64,000 nt of DNA from Echria macrotheca (Eukaryota; Ascomycota; Sordariomycetes; Sordariales; Schizotheciaceae), in NCBI GenBank assembly GCA_030411725.1, contig MU839832.1, positions 992,001-1,056,000 of the forward strand. The letters run 5' to 3'. Both the position numbers and the translations under genes were made by a program. Below the pieces are notes generated by a model that ran no database searches, was not told where the DNA came from, and saw nothing but the letters and a program-made list of their open reading frames with translations. Each line of letters begins with the position of its first letter. Within the stretch, counting starts at the first letter, position 1. This document shows, in pieces, positions 44,623 to 54,219 of the stretch.

Positions 44623-45198
44623 TTACAAACAGTCCGAGATTTCGACCCGATCATTGAGATGCATGCTGGGGTGCCAATTATTGTCCCGTGGTTTATGGAA
44701 CCAAGATGCGTCAGATCCGAGTATGAGCATGCTAGGGGTCGCATTGGTCTCAGCTGAATTTCCTGGCTGTTTAGAAGCAGTCAGGTAGCGATCCAAAGCC
44801 CATTCTTCTCGGCCCATTCCGTTTTCAGTTCCACTTGTATTGCGCTGAATAGCCACAGCTGGCGAGGTATGCAATTCATCCGTCGTTTCTGACATTGGCC
44901 GAGAGCCTGGTACATTATCGTTGCGGCCTCTGAGGCTAGTCGTGTCCTCTGATAACCACTCGTCGGGATGCTTCCTGAAAGCGGCGGTCTGCTCATAATC
45001 CGAGGTCGGGTTAGCAAACGACTGGGTAAGAACCAGGAAGGTACACGAGAAAGTCAAATAAGTCTTGGAGGAGAAAGGGAAATACGAGAAACGCAACTTC
45101 AACATCATTTTGTAAGTAGGGGCCCCTTGCATCTGTAGACACCGGGCCATCCGTTTCATCGGCGTCAAGCTCACGTTCTCCGTTGTCCATTTCCATGT
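44623..45198 (-). CDS. Possible two-exon gene, function unknown
   Basis: An ATG at about 45198 opens MEMDNGERELDADETDGP, an acidic start. A GTATTT donor and a branch-like GCTAAC before an acceptor GAGCAG could join it to a frame with HPDEWLSEDTTSLRGRNDN and SDASWFHKPRDNNWHPSMH, which ends at 44623. No family recognised. The intron is plausible but unproven, base composition is intermediate, and the region beside it is decayed, so this may be a remnant. Confidence 0.28.
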   Translation of the reverse strand, partial: TWKWTTENVSLTPMKRMARCLQMQGAPTYKMMLKLRFSYFPFSSKTYLTFSCTFLVLTQSFANPTSDYEQTAAFRKHPDEWLSEDTTSLRGRNDNVPGSRPMSETTDELHTSPAVAIQRNTSGTENGMGREEWALDRYLTASKQPGNSAETNATPSMLILGSDASWFHKPRDNNWHPSMHLNDRVEISDCL

Positions 45199-46594
45199 AG
45201 AGCACTATTGTACGCCAACGTAAAATTATATCCGACAAATCCTACGGAGACTTTAGTTCAAATATAATTCAACAAGGAGATTAATTCAACGGGAAGAAGA
45301 AAGACGTGAAAACCTAAATGCGGCTCTAAGAATATCATGTTTATATCCTGACACCGCTAGTCCGATTCGTTTCAGGCCAGAAGAGTTATCAACAGATGGT
45401 CATCACACTATCTAGATATGAGAGACTTGGAGATAAAAACGTCACCTCATTGGAGAAAATAGCATACCGGGAAATCATAAGGAACATAACCATGTATTAA
45501 GCCCATAGAGGAGAGCAATACGCGGAGAGAAGGAAAAATTGATCCCGTGCTGGGTTTTGTCCAGGGACGGGAGTAAAAACCAAGGGGCTTAACGGTCAAC
45601 GAAAGGCAACTGCTTAGGTCCAGAAACGGATGTGGCTTGCAGACACCGCTGCCAACAGGTTTAAACAGGCGCTAAAATCATAATTCTCAGCCATCAAAGA
45701 CACGCAAACACGCCTGCACAGAATCAGGCCACTACTCGACAGATTCAGCAAAGCAACGATTAAAGTCCACCGTAGCATCACCAGAATGTTGAATTCTCCC
45801 AATTCAAATCCGTTACCCTTCAATTTTTATTTTTGACGGAATATAGTTTCGTCAGGAAGGTGTCCCATAATTCCTTGGCAGGTTCGCCTTATTCACGACT
45901 GGAACTTACCCGGTTGCCTGGTATCCTAGGTAGGTAATCGTATAAAGGGCTGGTCAATGGCTGGTCAGCTGCTGGCAGTCCCCTTCACTCGATCGCAGTC
46001 ACGGATAATCGTTGTTGCCATGGCGTCTGCTCTTGAAGTTTTACGGCAGTCTTTTCCCTCATCTGTGGACTGATATAATGTCAATTGATTGCGCGTGGAA
46101 GGACAAACTGGAGCTCAATCTCCGTTAGTAAGAGCTTTTTCGAAGACTCGCTGATGTAAGGAGCGAAGGGGCGGCGAGAGGGACCCCTCGTAGTTGCAAC
46201 CGGTATCCATCTCGCCTGACGGATTGGAAGCGCAGCGATCTGTCTAGTAGATGGGAAGTTACAATTCTACCAGACGAGATCAGATGCATATTTGTCTCCC
46301 TACATGTCGTGTATGGGAAGGCTCCGATAAGCCCTTAACTACTCCCTTCCCGTATCATTCAAGATCCAACCGGAAAGAACAGGCAAATAGACCAAGACTC
46401 AAGATCAAACATAAAGACCCCGTCCCAGCCTTCTAAGAAAAACTGGAATGTTGAACACCACGCACGTGCATTCGCTGACTTTTTTTCTCGCAGGACGAAG
46501 ACGACGAAAATGACGACAAAGGAGGATATTGGGAGCTGGCTCGGGCTGGCCGTGGGCGTGATGGGCATTCGGCTCACCATTGGGTTTTTTGGCA
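45199..46594. other. AT-rich, gene-poor region with one arm of an inverted repeat
   Basis: More AT-rich than flanking DNA, with only short ORFs. It contains the left arm (45932-46019) of an 88-bp inverted repeat. At its right end an intron-like acceptor (GCTGACTTTTTTTCTCGCAG, ending at about 46495) precedes a short frame MTTKEDIGSWLGLAVGVMGI that reads as a membrane segment and is cut by the MITE at 46595. Confidence 0.5.
45932..46019. repeat. 88-bp inverted repeat, left arm
   Basis: The segment starts AGGTAATCGTATAAAGGGCT and ends GGATAATCGTTGTTGCC. It matches the reverse complement of 50845-50932 at 85 of 88 positions; the three differences are all transitions. Orientation is inverted across 4.8 kb. 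It may be an end of a large element, or two copies of one dispersed repeat. Confidence 0.85.
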
Positions 46595-47007
46595 TCTGAT
46601 AGGGGTGCCCCCCCTTTTGCTACGGGTGCACCCCCCCGCCATAGTGTTTTATGCATATGCACTGTTGATGTTTTTCCTGAAAGCTGTATATATATTTCTT
46701 AAAGGCCTATTTATTTACTATATATAAGGGGGTTTAAACTTATAAAGGCTGATAAAAGTAGAGGTATAAGGTAGTTAGGTTACTCGCTAAGTCCTCGGAT
46801 ATACAATAGGTTAAGATCTTTTACATTTTATTTCCGGTAAATAGAGGTTTAAGAAGGTACTTGATAGATCTTAAGACCGTCGTTAATGCCTCTTTTGCCT
46901 TTTGCTATTGCTAATACGCCGAAACGCTTGTATCTAAGGATTTAGGCGAAAAGTTTATCTTCAAGGGGATGCACCCGTAGCAAAAGGGGGGTGCACCCCC
47001 TATCAGA
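46595..47007. mobile_element. 413-bp MITE-like element with about 40-bp terminal inverted repeats
   Basis: The left end TCTGATAGGGGTGCCCCCCC (46595 on) and the reverse complement of the right end (47007 back: TCTGATAGGGGGTGCACCCC) match over about 40 bp, including CTTTTGCTACGGGTGCA. The interior is AT-rich with no ORF, unlike the GC-rich flanks, as in a non-autonomous DNA transposon possibly affected by RIP. GGGTTTTTTGGC just left and GGTTTTTTTGGC just right may be an imperfect target duplication. A TA duplication inside the palindrome CTGA-TA/TA-TCAG is the alternative. It splits a frame that reads as membrane segment plus basic helix (WLESRKAKRKIRDLEGRAER) on the other side. Confidence 0.78.
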
Positions 47008-47693
47008 CGCCGGTTTTTTTGGCTGGAGAGCCGAAAGGCAAAAAGAAAGATTCGCGATCTGGAGGGGAGGGCCGAGCGGGCCGACATGAGGGCTGGCCAG
47101 CGGTGGCGATGGCCGCGACGGCCATAACCAGGGCTACGGAGGCCGAGACGAGGGCCGGGCTGGCGGAGAAGGAGACCCTGGACTTCCGGTCCGCCATGAA
47201 GGGCCGGGCGCAGGCCGGCGACCCCGGTGGTTGTGCCGTTTTGATCCTAGAGAGGTCAGTGAGGCGCCGAGTTGTTTCGGCGGGGGCTGCTGCCGAGGCT
47301 GATGCCTAGCGATGGCGGCGATGTATTTGTATTGACTTGACTTTTAATTCATGTTTAGATAGGGGTTCTATTCCTTACCTGTTTCTCCTCGATTTGCAAG
47401 GCAGCGGTGACTGCTCGTCCCCGGGTGGGGTGGTGATTTCAGAAAGATAGCAAGGGAAGAATAAGCGTACACCGTATAAGAACCAAAGGAAACGAGTTGA
47501 GAGTCGAGCAGCGTAAAGGGGGGATGGAGGAGATGTCCCCAATGATCATCGTGAGGGAAGGCGGGAGGACACAGGCCGAAGGTGTGAAGTGGCAGATTTC
47601 GGCAACGACCGGGAGAATTGTGGCAGAAGAACATTCTGACTCGCGCGGCGCAGGAAATTGGCGGTGGGGGCGAAGACGATGGCCAAGGTTAGG
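47008..47693. other. Flank of MITE: remnant of the split gene, then intergenic
   Basis: The first 300 bp are GC-rich and encode, in one plus frame, WLESRKAKRKIRDLEGRAER; in another, ITRATEAETRAGLAEKETL and a stop at about 47309. This looks like the 3' half of a small membrane/coiled-coil protein gene broken by the MITE and a frame change. The rest shows no gene. Confidence 0.35.
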
Positions 47694-48875
47694 TCATGAC
47701 TTGCCAGCTCGATTGGTTGGAGCCATCGATGCACCCGGCGTTGTCCACCATTGAGAAACCAAGGAGTAAGAACCTCGAATGGCTGAATTGCTCCAAGAAT
47801 ACCTGCCTCCCGAAACTGGTCTGAATAGCAGTGGTGGCGGATTGTCGCCATCCCCTACCATTTCCATCGCCTGGCGCCTTTCATGAACCTTACAAGCCAA
47901 AGGATAGGAGGTTTGGGTAATCTCCGCAACCCCCATTGCTTTTCCGCTTATCAACAACGAAGGGAATGCAGCAGTCGCCGCAAGATGTTCAGGTGAGCTC
48001 TGAACGGACGATGGAATATAACTCAAATTGTCATGGCGACTTGGAACTTGTTTGCTGAGCTCCATCCGCAGCGTGGTCTCATTGATCAAGTGTAAGGCAG
48101 TAAGCCCCAGAGGAAACGCTGCGAGTGGATGGTTATGGGCAGCAGCCAAGCCCGTAGTTTGACATGTTGCCCACTCTTGAAAAATATGAAGTCCACCCCA
48201 GTGCTTGTTTGACGGCCGCAGGAAGGGGAGAGCTTTGGTCGAACGTCGACCTGAGCTTGACACTGATGGTATGCCCTTGTGGATGTCGATCTGGCTGTGA
48301 GGAGGCGGCGGTGCATCGGTCTCGGGCTGGACTTGCGTGATTCTGCGTCCTCAGGAGTGCCATGTCTCGTTGACCCGCAGATCACATCGAACAGCCGATG
48401 CCCAGCTTCAATGGCCATGATGTCAGCTTCATGTAAAATTTCCAGCGATGTGTTATCCTTACACCTCGAAGGTTGGCGGGCACTCACAGATGGCAGTCTC
48501 GCGCGAGAGCGGTTCGAAGCCGATCTCCTCCTGAGCCCCAACGAACGACCAATCGAAACCGTGCGATATTAAGGGCTTAACGGCGAGCCTATCCTCGGCG
48601 GCAGCAACAGCCATGGTGACACTCGTGACGGCGGCGTCGATAGCGGAAGCGACAGCAGGTGCCGAAGCGGCCGACACGACCGCCATTACCTCTCCGTCAA
48701 GGATTTTGTACGTGGGCGCAACTATGTCCACCGGATCCGGCGCTGGTCGGTAGGTGCTTCTCGGGAGGTGAGTTGCGAGATGACGATAACGACTGTGTTG
48801 GTGACTGCGGGCACTTGAGAGGTAGGCGAGCCGGCAGCGGCGGTGCATATGGCGGTCGTGATGGCGTTGATGCAT
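47694..48875 (-). CDS. Possible multi-exon gene or remnant, unrecognised
   Basis: From ATG 48875 a frame encodes an Ala/Val-rich stretch (VMAVVSAASAPAVASAIDAA) and FDWSFVGAQEEIGFEPLSRE. A GTGAGT donor follows at about 48493. Past a GCTGAC branch and GAAG acceptor the frame EAGHRLFDVICGSTRHG follows, and at 48263-47694 a third piece (LAAAHNHPLAAFPLGLTALH). The signals are suggestive, but I cannot build one clean model to a start and stop. The family is unknown. Confidence 0.25.
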
Positions 48876-49194
48876 TAAGGGATCCTGTCTTATCCGCTTC
48901 TTACTGTCCCTTCGTGTTTGTCGTAGTCTTTGAGTTCTCTGATGATCTTTTGTAGTGTGGCTGATTTGGCGACGTAGCTGATGTGCCTACCTACTCTTTT
49001 TGAACTAATCGTCTAATTCTTTTCCGATGTTAGGTACTCTCCTCGTTATTTCCGAGTCCCATTCGTTGGTAGGCTTGGTGGAAATTTCTCCGGCTGGCCG
49101 ATTTGAAGCCTAGGTCCCGATTTCCGTAGTTGTGGTTTCTTTTTTGTCTTTGGAAATAGCCTGGACAGTACGTGGCTCCGATTGACGGAGGGTG
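48876..49194. other. Intergenic, no supported gene
   Basis: T-rich stretch between two minus-strand candidates. Nothing distinctive was seen. Confidence 0.4.
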
Positions 49195-49566
49195 CTACTG
49201 ATAGCGTCCGAGGTAGATGTTGTTTTGTCGACAGTTTGGTATGATGTATACTTCCTCTATGCTTTTGATGGCGTTGTTGGGATTGATTGCTGCTATCGTG
49301 TTTCCTTGGAAGTTTTCGGTTCCTGGTCCTGGTTGTGTTGCCAGGTTTATTGGTGGTGCATGCGCCGGTGGTCCTTCGGTTTCTGGTTCCAGGAGGTTTG
49401 GCGGCGTTTGCACTAGTACTGATAGCAGGCTGTTCAGCTGTCGTGCTGCTTCGTTTGCGCAGGTAAGGGCTCTCGGCGCGGTTTGTACTTTGTTGCGTAG
49501 TTGGTTAATGTCGGTTAGTAGGCTGGCTGTTCTTCTGATAAGGTCGATTTTTCTGCTCTGGCTCAT
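49195..49566 (-). CDS. Orphan ORF, 123 aa, helical N-terminus and Pro-rich middle
   Basis: ATG 49566, stop at 49195. The N-terminal 60 residues form an amphipathic helix (RKIDLIRRTASLLTDINQLR, AARQLNSLLSVLVQT). A Pro/Gly-rich linker (EPETEGPPAHAPPINLATQP) and an Asn-rich tail (PNNAIKSIEEVYIIPNCRQ) follow. The sequence reads like a real protein, possibly mobile-element related given the repeat-dense surroundings, but no family is recognised and no promoter is evident. Confidence 0.4.
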   Translation of the reverse strand: MSQSRKIDLIRRTASLLTDINQLRNKVQTAPRALTCANEAARQLNSLLSVLVQTPPNLLEPETEGPPAHAPPINLATQPGPGTENFQGNTIAAINPNNAIKSIEEVYIIPNCRQNNIYLGRYQ

Positions 49567-50046
49567 TCTTTTCGTCTCCTTCCCCAAGCGCAGTGGGTGT
49601 TTTGCCGCAAGCTGATCTGTCGAGTCAGGCGCCCACGGTCCCCTGCTGTACCCTCACAGATGTCTGGGTTGGATACCAGATCACTCGGGGCCCGGGGCAG
49701 TGCGCTTGGGTCAGAAGGCTGTCTTCATTGAAGAGTTGCTATCAAACAGGGTCGGCAAGGTCCAGTCCAGATGTTGCTGTCCTGTAATGAAGAGGGTTCT
49801 CAAGTGGTGGTCTCTCCGGGTGCACAGCAGTCTCTTCATGTGTTTTGTCGAGTTTTCTGTCGGCCTTTGAGTCGACCTTCGGGTCGAACTTTCCATCGAC
49901 ATCTGCCGCCGATTCCTCCTACACCGATTTCGAAGCCAGTGGGTCATTTTGTGAGGGTTGGTTGTGGTTGGTTTCGTTACCATACTGGGGGTGCGTGGGG
50001 TGTGCGAAGGCTATCAAGCCTAACCAATAATTCTAGCTCAGCAGTG
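49567..50046. other. Unassigned sequence before the 1.16-kb repeat element
   Basis: ORFs on both strands without recognisable domains. It could be degraded transposon sequence; no LTR, reverse transcriptase or transposase motif was seen. Confidence 0.35.
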
Positions 50047-50345
50047 CAGAGAAGTGTAAGTCGATCCGAGAAGTGTAACTGCTTGTACCCCAGTCAGGAA
50101 GATCCGAGCCCTCTGATTGGCTGTAGAATGGCTGGCACGCACGGGCCCTGGCAGGTGGTTACAGGGCGACAGCAATTGAGGGGCCTGGTGTGGCTGGGCA
50201 ACCTGATTACGTGATAAGAAGCGCACAGACCACACACCACGGCACAGACCACTTCAGCACGTAATCAATTCTGGGCTTGCATGCATTCAGGGCTTGCATG
50301 CACTATCTACCCTAACCCTGCACCCTGTGCCAGGCCCTCACGTGC

Positions 50346-50412
50346 CAACCACCTCACGCAACCACCTCACGCAACCACCTCGCGCAACCACCTCGCGCAA
50401 CCACCTTGCAAC
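50346..50412. repeat. 13-bp minisatellite, about five units
   Basis: Units of AACCACCTCACGC / AACCACCTCGCGC repeat head to tail about five times inside the 1.16-kb element, ending with a partial AACCACCTTGC. The unit length is not a multiple of three, so it is non-coding. Confidence 0.85.
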
Positions 50413-50637
50413 TACCTGGCAGCAACGGCAGCAAAGGGCCTGGTCAGTTGCTATCTTCAACGGTTGCCTGGCCGGAAGATCCAAGGCTTACCTGTAGGTA
50501 GGAAGATCCAGGGTGCAGGGGTCCGTACGGCCGGTCGGCACGCAAAGGCACTCGGTCGCGCAAAGGCACTCGATCGCGTGCGAAACGGCTTGACTGCGCG
50601 CAAACGACTCAGCCATTTGACTTCCAAGGGTTGCTTA

Positions 50638-50700
50638 CCTGATTGAAGGGGGTCTGATTGAAGGGGGTCTGATTGAAGGGGGTCGGATTGAAGGGGGTCT
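50638..50700. repeat. 15-bp minisatellite, about four units
   Basis: CTGATTGAAGGGGGT is repeated four times with one substitution (CGGATTGAAGGGGGT), followed by CTGGTCGGGG. It lies in the right half of the 1.16-kb element. The G-rich strand (GGGGG every 15 nt) could form a G-quadruplex. Confidence 0.88.
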
Positions 50701-50844
50701 GGTCGGGGTCGGTTGGTTGCCTTGGTGTTGCGATGGCTGCAGTCAGGCCTTTGCAAAGGTTGCAAGATTGATGAAGTTCCCAAGTTTCCAAAGGCCGTGG
50801 AAGGAAGGTATAAGGTAGTCGCCTGGCTGGCCGGGTGGCTGGCC

Positions 50845-50932
50845 GGCAACAACGATTATCCGTGACTGCGATCGAGTGAAGGGGACTGCCAGCAGCTGAC
50901 CAGCTGTTGACCAGCCCTTTACACGATTACCT
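50845..50932. repeat. 88-bp inverted repeat, right arm
   Basis: Reverse complement of 45932-46019 with three transitions. It sits inside the 1.16-kb element about 270 bp from its right end. Confidence 0.85.
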
Positions 50933-51205
50933 CCCTTTGCAAGCCGACAAGGGCTTGGTAGGGTCGTAGGGCCGTATAGGGGCTTGTTTACACCACGACC
51001 TACCCCCTGGCACCCCCTGACCCTGTAAACAACCCCCTATATAACGGTATATCGCTGACCTTGCTGCCGTGCCCCCTCTGGCCCGGTACATCTCGGTACA
51101 TCCCCAGGGCCCATCTGGCTTGCTGTAGCCAATCAGAAGCCTCGCATCTGGGCCCACAAGTGGGTCGAAGCAGTTGGAATTCTCAGAAGCAGTTGGACTT
51201 CTCTG

Positions 51206-51624
51206 GGTCGTAAGGCTTCTTGCAGCGGTTAGGCTAACTCATCTAGAAGAGCCATGTTGCACTTCTCGCACCCTACTTTTTCCCGCTATGGTACTTTCGT
51301 GTGGACCGAAAAGGTGGAAGACTGGAATGGAACGCGCTTCGTATAAATACCTTTCTGATTTTGGACAGGAAAGGTTTTGCTGACTAGACCCTTACGCGTT
51401 TTCTTCGGCCGTAGCCCACATCGAAGGGCCGGAGCATTTGACAGTGTCCGCCAAAGACCCGATACGTACCTATTTTAGTCACAGCCCACTTCACCCACTG
51501 CAGTCACTAAACGTCGGTGCAGGAGACCAAAGGCTCTAGCAGTTGCACATGCAGGATCTGGAGACCGCGGCCTTCAATGCAGCCTAGAAAAGAGAAGGAA
51601 GAGAGAGGGAAAGGGGAAAAAAAA
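51206..51624. other. Intergenic
   Basis: No gene seen. A TATA-like GTATAAATACC occurs at about 51342. Confidence 0.4.
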
Positions 51625-52190
51625 TCACCACGGAACAGATGCTATCCGGCACAACTCCTCGTCCGTCAACTCAGGAACCGGAAGTCCACTCTTTGCACTC
51701 GGCTTCAGCAGCATAACCCGCCTCTTTGTATCTGTGACTGCTCTTCCACACCTGGAAATTGATATTGATGAAAAACCTGTCTTGAAGTGAGCCGAGATCG
51801 ACCACGAAGACCACTAATGTTTCAGGATCCCGCTGTTTCTTCCCCTAACAAAGGTCCCAGAGGGCGAACTGGCCGTCTTCAATCGTACTGCCGGTGATGT
51901 TGATGGACCACCTGTACTTCATCGTCAAGGCGCCTTGCATCGGAGCTGCTTTAGCTGGTGACTGTTTCGGTCATACTTGCTTTTTGGTCGAGCTTCCATC
52001 GAATGGCCGAGACCTGCCTTGTAGACATTGCTTCCCGTGATTGTAACGTCTCTACCCTCCAGAGCTTCATTGCCGTTATCGGTAGTTCCAACCTCTCTGT
52101 AGGCGCCCCAATTCCAGGAACCTGTGATGGGGATATGTGTGGTGAACTGATCCGTAGATCTATCTTGTCTATGGTGCTGTAGGTGGAAAA
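51625..52190 (-). pseudogene. Decayed paralogue of the 43.6-44.2 kb gene
   Basis: On minus, NITGSTIEDGQFALWDL aligns with HITGSMGYNKDYALWDL of the other copy. FFININFQVWKSS aligns with FFIRAKVDVWGKSS, and KSGLPVPELTDEELCRIASV with KSELPLPELKDDDLLKMVCI, both ending PW and a stop (this copy at 51625). The copy is broken: a TAG at 51847-51845 directly after ALWDLC, and a frame change near 51730 between the VWKSS and LPVPEL blocks. Upstream to about 52190 a frame (GSWNWGAYREVGTTDNGNEA) is probably the remains of the N-terminal half. Identity is moderate, so this is an old duplication and not a recent copy. Confidence 0.65.
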
Positions 52191-54219
52191 GGCTGGAGGA
52201 AGGTCCAGGATGGAAGATATGGTGGTGTGAGCCTAGCAGGCACCCACACCACACAACAACTTGCTCTTCATATGATACGTCAATAGGACTTACCCGGAGA
52301 GCTTTAGACTGGGCAGACAAATTAGAATTGGGTACCAGGTATTCTTCTAAAATAACCCAAGGTAGGTATGTATGGAGTGGTAGTTAGAATCCGAGAAGAA
52401 GGTTCATAGGCCACAGGCTTCGATCTGTGTCCCGAAATGACGTACAGTTTCGTCCATTTTACTCTTCATATTGGTTGTGGCAAGTTGTCGGGATTCGGGT
52501 CGAGACTTGTCGTTGATGGAATGGATGCTGCCCGCGAGCCCACCGCCAGCCGACCGCTTCCTCCAGCGTAGAGGCATTTCCGGTGTTAATTCCGGATTTA
52601 TCACATTAAACTCCGTTGGTTACAGCCACGGCATTCGGATGCTCGCTGCCAGTCATGGACAGAAGGGAGGGAAAGGATTGTATTTCGACGTAGTGACTGA
52701 CGATGCCGATAATGAGGTGTCTACCAAATGATTCGTCGTGTTATTATGTCCACCAAACGGGAACGGGAAGATGTTCGGCCATGGAGTGAGCAAATATCTC
52801 GAAAGAGGTACACTGACGTCGAGAGGGCCGGTTCGTATGCATCAAAAGCCCTGGATGGACTGCCTCACCTGCCTCGGTTTTCCAGACTGACACGAATAAG
52901 CGCGGAAAGACTGTACTAGCCGGGCACGGGCTGTCTCGAAAGCTGTCCAAGGTTCTCTTGCTCCAAAGCCGCATGGGTTGGGCCAGCTTGGCTCGGTTGA
53001 GCGTGAAAAAATGCTAGAAGATACCGATATTGGATGCACACATGGAATCTTCACCGCCAACCGGGCACGCACCTTGCACTAAGGGGATTACAAAACAAAA
53101 AATGCCACACACACCATGTCAAAGTTTGAGCTCATCCAAGATTGGGAGAGTGGAGGGTAAGAGAGATACCCATGCGGCTTCCATTTTTCAACCGAGTCCG
53201 AATGCTCAGAGGAAAACGCATTCTCATCCACAAGAGATACGATATATCGCCGTAGAATATGTGAACGCAGCCGCAGTGCCGTCCAAGGGGCGGGGTAGGT
53301 CCCAGGCAGGGATTCCCCTCAGCCCCTTTTCTCCCGCTTCTTTCAGTGGCCCCGCTTTTCAAGCTCCAGAGCTTCATCCCGAATCCCGATGCGATTTAGC
53401 GCTCGGAACGCCCCGCTGGACACTGCGGGGTAGCTAAAAAATCGGCCGAAGTCCGTGTTGTCATCTTGAGCTGTCATGACAACTTCTGTTTCTGACAGGT
53501 TCGAGTCGCATCTCATCTGAATCCGCGGTTTTTTCCTCTACTTGCTTGACTGTGTTCCTCCACCATCTGCCGAAACAAAATGAAGATGAGACAGAACGAC
53601 GGGCTCCGGTGGGGATCAGCTTCGGCACGTTAGTTCACCCGCGTCCAGCCCCCAGCTGGACATCTTGATTTCTCAGCAGCCCAAGCGACACCCGTACAAC
53701 GAAGCATAACGCTTCAACAGTTTTGCATTAGTCAGTCAGTCCACTTCGGCAGGCAGATGCGGCGGATCTCCATGACGCTGCGTTTTGGCAAATCGAAACG
53801 GAGCAACGGGGCCACAGATGACTTGACCGTGGTCTAATGAATAAGAGGCTTCTCTTGCCGGTTTGGGCCCAATGTAGCCTAGTTCGAGATTTTCGCGGCA
53901 GGTTCTCGAGAGTTCGACACTCGCTGTGTCATGCACGGCAAGGTGTTCGTCAATACTGTGACGCAAATATCCCCGCACCGTCAAGCCTGTCGCACTGTCC
54001 CTGTAGGTATTAGGAGGTCAGGAAACGCTTCTTTCCGAAACACACACACGGCTGGGTGGTCCACAGGTGTGGAATCCCAGATGTCTATAAAGACGCAGTC
54101 CTCCACACGTCAGGCTCTGCTATCCTCTCACCACCCAGCTCCACGCGCACCAACAAGCCCACTGCCATCACGAAGCATCCCAGCGTTCCTCATCCATCTC
54201 ATTCCACACACACTTCACA
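52191..54219. other. Gene-poor 2-kb gap; promoter of the DUF1993 gene at right end
   Basis: Scattered short ORFs, none with a domain. At about 54080 a TATAAAG box and a C/A-rich leader (54130-54219) precede the ATG at 54220. Confidence 0.45.

Larger units (their letters stand above)
50047..51205. mobile_element. Non-autonomous DNA element, about 1.16 kb, hAT-like ends
   Basis: The left end CAGAGAAGTGTAAGTCGATC (50047 on) and the reverse complement of the right end (CAGAGAAGTCCAACTGCTTC, from 51205) form long terminal inverted repeats. Similarity continues inward about 100 bp: both arms contain CTCTGATTGGCTGTAG or TTCTGATTGGCTACAG, followed by GGGCCCTGG. The CAGAG terminus is typical of hAT elements, but no matching 8-bp target duplication is visible (CAGCAGTG left, GGTCGTAA right). 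No transposase is encoded. Two minisatellites and one arm of the 88-bp repeat lie inside. Confidence 0.72.

Noticed and set aside
49567..50046. Retrotransposon LTR
   Set aside because: No paired LTR, primer-binding site or polymerase motif was found.
50346..50700. CRISPR-like array
   Set aside because: Units are tandem without spacers and the genome is eukaryotic; these are minisatellites.
52471..52731. 86-aa plus ORF
   Set aside because: Starts with a non-ATG codon, no domain, isolated in a decayed region.
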